64,000 bases of DNA from an uncultured Eubacteriales bacterium (GTDB taxonomy: Bacteria; Bacillota; Clostridia; Peptostreptococcales; Anaerovoracaceae), in assembly GCA_900545135.1 (NCBI GenBank), contig UQXL01000005.1, forward strand, positions 1 through 64,000, given 5' to 3'. Made by a program: the position numbers and the translations under genes. Below the pieces are notes generated by a model. That model worked only from the letters and a program-made list of their open reading frames with translations. It did no database searches and was not told the DNA's origin. This document shows, piece after piece, positions 61,845 to 64,000 of this stretch. Position 1 is the first letter of the stretch. Every line of letters starts with the position of its first letter.

Positions 61845-61880
61845 TTTACATTTTTCACGCCATAAATCAACTGCTACTTT
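61845..61880 (+). repeat. 36-bp direct repeat, right copy
   Basis: Matches 60521-60556 at 35 of 36 bases. It carries a minus-strand TTGATT and a TAAATT at 16 bp spacing, about 105 bp upstream of the secreted-protein gene, so the repeat may also supply that gene's promoter. Confidence 0.85.
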
Positions 61881-61969
61881 TAATTTACCGATTTCTGGGT
61901 TATAATATTTTTAAGAAATTCAACGAATCTAAAAAACACTAAAATTCCAATAAACGACAGGAGGAAGAG

Positions 61970-63079
61970 ATGGACTCAAGAATAAATAAGCTTTCAAAGG
62001 TGCTCACATCTTATTCATGCGATTTGAAGAAAGGTGAACGAGTGCTTATCGACTACGAGGGCGAATGCTGCCGTCCCCTGGTAAGACAGCTCATAAAAGA
62101 CGCTTACCAGCTTGGCGCCAGGCCTTACGTCAATCACAGGGACAGCTCCATACTTAGGGAGATTCTTCTAAACGCGGAGGAAGATCAGATAGAATTTTTA
62201 AACGATTATCAGCTTTATCAGATGAAAGGGATGGACGCCTATATCGCCATAAGAGGCGGTGAAAACACTGCCGAGCTGGCCGATGTTCCGTCTGAAAAAC
62301 TCAACATGTATTACAAGCTGACCAGCCCTACTTTGGACTACAGGGTAAACAAGACAAAGTGGGTCATCTTGAGATACCCCAACCCTTCCATGGCACAATT
62401 GGCCAACAAGTCGCAGGAAGCCTTCGAGGACTTTTTCTTCGACGTATGCACCCTCGATTACAAGAAGATGAGCCAGGCTATGGATCCTCTGGTCGAACTC
62501 ATGAATAAAACCGATAAGGTTCGCCTGACAGGCCCGGGAACTGATCTCACTTTCTCAATAAAGGATATACCGGCCATCAAATGCGACGGCCTGCGCAACA
62601 TCCCTGACGGAGAGGTTTATACGGCTCCGGTCAAAGACTCGATGAACGGAACCATCAGTTACAACACTTTCTCCGAAGAGCAGGGTTTCACTTTTGAGAA
62701 CATCAAATTCGAGGTAAAGAACGGAAAAATCGTCAAGGCTACAGCCAACGACACCGACAGAATAAATTCCCTCCTCGACACGGACGAGGGCGCGCGCTAT
62801 TTCGGAGAGTTCGCCATAGGCGTAAATCCTTTCGTTCTCACTCCGATGAAAGATACTCTGTTTGATGAAAAGATATGCGGAAGCTTCCATCTGACTCCGG
62901 GAAAATGCTACGAGGACGCTTACAACGGCAACCACTCAGCCGTTCACTGGGATCTTGTCATGATTCAGCGGCCTGAATACGGCGGCGGCGAAATTTACTT
63001 TGATGATGTGCTGATCCGCAAGGACGGTCTGTTCGTGATCGACGAGCTTAAATGCCTGAACCCTGAAAATCTCAAATAG
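61970..63079 (+). CDS. M29-family (thermophilic) aminopeptidase
   Basis: A 369-residue cytoplasmic metallo-aminopeptidase. Candidate metal ligands are the Glu in GEFAIGVNP (near 283) and the His and Asp residues in GSFHLTPGKCYED and HSAVHWD (near 305-325), as in AmpS/PepS. The opening MDSRINKLSKVLTSYSCDLKKGERVLI is typical. It stands alone, with AGGAGG seven bases before ATG. Confidence 0.93.
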   Translation: MDSRINKLSKVLTSYSCDLKKGERVLIDYEGECCRPLVRQLIKDAYQLGARPYVNHRDSSILREILLNAEEDQIEFLNDYQLYQMKGMDAYIAIRGGENTAELADVPSEKLNMYYKLTSPTLDYRVNKTKWVILRYPNPSMAQLANKSQEAFEDFFFDVCTLDYKKMSQAMDPLVELMNKTDKVRLTGPGTDLTFSIKDIPAIKCDGLRNIPDGEVYTAPVKDSMNGTISYNTFSEEQGFTFENIKFEVKNGKIVKATANDTDRINSLLDTDEGARYFGEFAIGVNPFVLTPMKDTLFDEKICGSFHLTPGKCYEDAYNGNHSAVHWDLVMIQRPEYGGGEIYFDDVLIRKDGLFVIDELKCLNPENLK

Positions 63080-63229
63080 AAGCCGCTAATCAGCCAACTG
63101 CAACGGCCGGACGGCGGCGCGGCGCAGCATTTCCGCCGCGGACATTATGGACATCATAGATATCATAGACATCATGGACGGCACAGCATGCCGTTTTCAG
63201 ATAACTAAAGAAAAGCAAAAGGAGCGATA

Positions 63230-64000
63230 ATGGAAAAGAAGAAAATTGCAGTCCTCTTCGGAGGATATTCCAGCGAATACGGAATTTCTCTGAAATCAAG
63301 CTACAGCGTTTTGAAATACATGGATAAAGACAAATACGAACCTATTCCTATCGGTATAACCGAAAACGGCGACTGGTACCGTTATTACGGAGATATAGAA
63401 AAAATTGCAGACGACTCATGGCAGGATGACAAAAAAGAAAACGTAACAGCCTACATCGTTCCTGACAGAAGCGTTCACGGCATGATGGAGCTTGGCGCAA
63501 GCGGCCCTGTTTTTACCAGGCTTGACGGAGTTTTTCCTATGCTGCACGGCAAAAACGGTGAAGACGGTACCGTTCAGGGTCTCATAACTCTCGCCGGAAT
63601 CCCTCTGATGGGCTGCGGAGTCCTTTCCTCCGCTCTGTGCATGGACAAGTACCGGGCTCATGTGGTAGCCGAAGAGGCAGGAATTGCAGTTCCTAAGGCC
63701 GCCAGCCTTACAGGTCATTTTGACGAAAAGATGGTAATGGAAAAGATCAAAGATCTCACATATCCGCTCTTCGTCAAGCCCGTCAATGCAGGTTCATCTT
63801 ACGGAATAACTGTAGCCGAAAGCAAAGAACAGATCATGGACGCGGTGAATCTCGCTCTCCAGTATGACAGCGAGGTCATCATAGAAGAGAAGATAGACGG
63901 CTTTGAAGTGGGCTGCTCCATCATCGGCGACGGCAGCGAAAGCGACATCGTCGGAAGAGTGGATGAAATCGAATTGTTTACGGGCTGCTTCTTCGATTTT
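63230..64000 (+). CDS. D-alanine--D-alanine/D-serine ligase, VanG-like (3' end outside window)
   Basis: An ATP-grasp ligase that makes the D-Ala-D-X end of peptidoglycan precursors. The first 257 codons show FGGYSSEYGISLKSSYSV (near 10), LHGKNGEDGTVQG (near 105), SSALCMDKYRAH (near 137) and EVIIEEKIDGFEVGCS with GRVDEIELFTGCFFDF at the end. The EY in place of EH in the N-terminal motif and the DEIEL block match VanG/VanC D-Ala-D-Ser ligases, as recalled, more than housekeeping Ddl. The gene is cut by the window; vanXY, vanT and vanRS would be needed to call resistance. Start is ATG behind AAAAGGAG. Confidence 0.85.
   Translation, partial: MEKKKIAVLFGGYSSEYGISLKSSYSVLKYMDKDKYEPIPIGITENGDWYRYYGDIEKIADDSWQDDKKENVTAYIVPDRSVHGMMELGASGPVFTRLDGVFPMLHGKNGEDGTVQGLITLAGIPLMGCGVLSSALCMDKYRAHVVAEEAGIAVPKAASLTGHFDEKMVMEKIKDLTYPLFVKPVNAGSSYGITVAESKEQIMDAVNLALQYDSEVIIEEKIDGFEVGCSIIGDGSESDIVGRVDEIELFTGCFFDF

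Overview
The window looks like chromosome from an anaerobic, endospore-forming Clostridia (Eubacteriales) species of moderate GC. The evidence is the sporulation sigma factors sigE, sigG and sigK with the pro-sigE protease gene spoIIGA, rubrerythrin and a ferritin beside a Fur/PerR-type regulator, and Gram-positive cell-wall-anchored surface proteins. No rRNA, tRNA, CRISPR array or prophage was recognised. Family-level placement cannot be read from the sequence alone.

Layout. 0-7 kb: an orphan sigma-54 activator, a 187-bp intergenic repeat element, a MATE exporter behind a MerR-type promoter, threonine synthase, and a DUF4143 ATPase behind three 33-bp-spaced direct repeats. 7-15 kb: rubrerythrin and a PerR-like regulator, tRNA-thiolation genes thiI and a cysteine desulfurase with a second MATE exporter, RNase Y, and RodA. 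15-19 kb: a 1139-residue wall-anchored protein with a structured 5' leader, then a second 187-bp element. 19-26 kb: the rod-shape operon radC-mreB-mreC-mreD-mrdA-minD, with no minC or minE. 26-32 kb: a DUF1540 peptide, sigK, a class B PBP, cmk, nrdR, a PRC-barrel protein and an alanine/glycine symporter under a glycine riboswitch. 32-38 kb: a lipoprotein related to trigger factor and a BMP-type nucleoside ABC importer.

38.5-46.6 kb holds the most striking locus: a 2312-residue VWA/pilin-repeat surface protein, a 175-bp segment bounded by perfect 23-bp inverted repeats that carries a promoter and a terminator, and a tyrosine recombinase gene ending next to the segment. As written, the promoter points away from the surface-protein gene and the terminator faces it, so the locus reads as a DNA-inversion switch in the OFF state.

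46.7-56.7 kb: ogt, the GGGtGRT/Fe-S scaffold pair, a compact four-gene operon (MBOAT acyltransferase, SGNH hydrolase, ECF sigma factor, RsiV-like anti-sigma) with an ECF-like promoter in front, then sigG, sigE, spoIIGA and a PhzF protein. 56.7-64 kb: a promoter followed by a tandemly repeated structured element (candidate ncRNA), two more repeat elements, ferritin, a small antisense-RNA/peptide locus, an ArsC/Spx-like protein, a lipid kinase, a small islet between 36-bp direct repeats with an interrupted secreted-protein gene, an M29 aminopeptidase and a truncated VanG-like D-Ala ligase running off the end.

Two undescribed-looking systems stand out: the inversion switch, and a family of intergenic elements built from 40/41-bp units (ATGTTG-N28/29-CAACAT) arranged as unit-12-unit-42 to 53-unit. 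Four complete copies (one inverted) and two lone units occur here. The junction of the first two units resembles the core of the inversion site, a link that is only a hypothesis.
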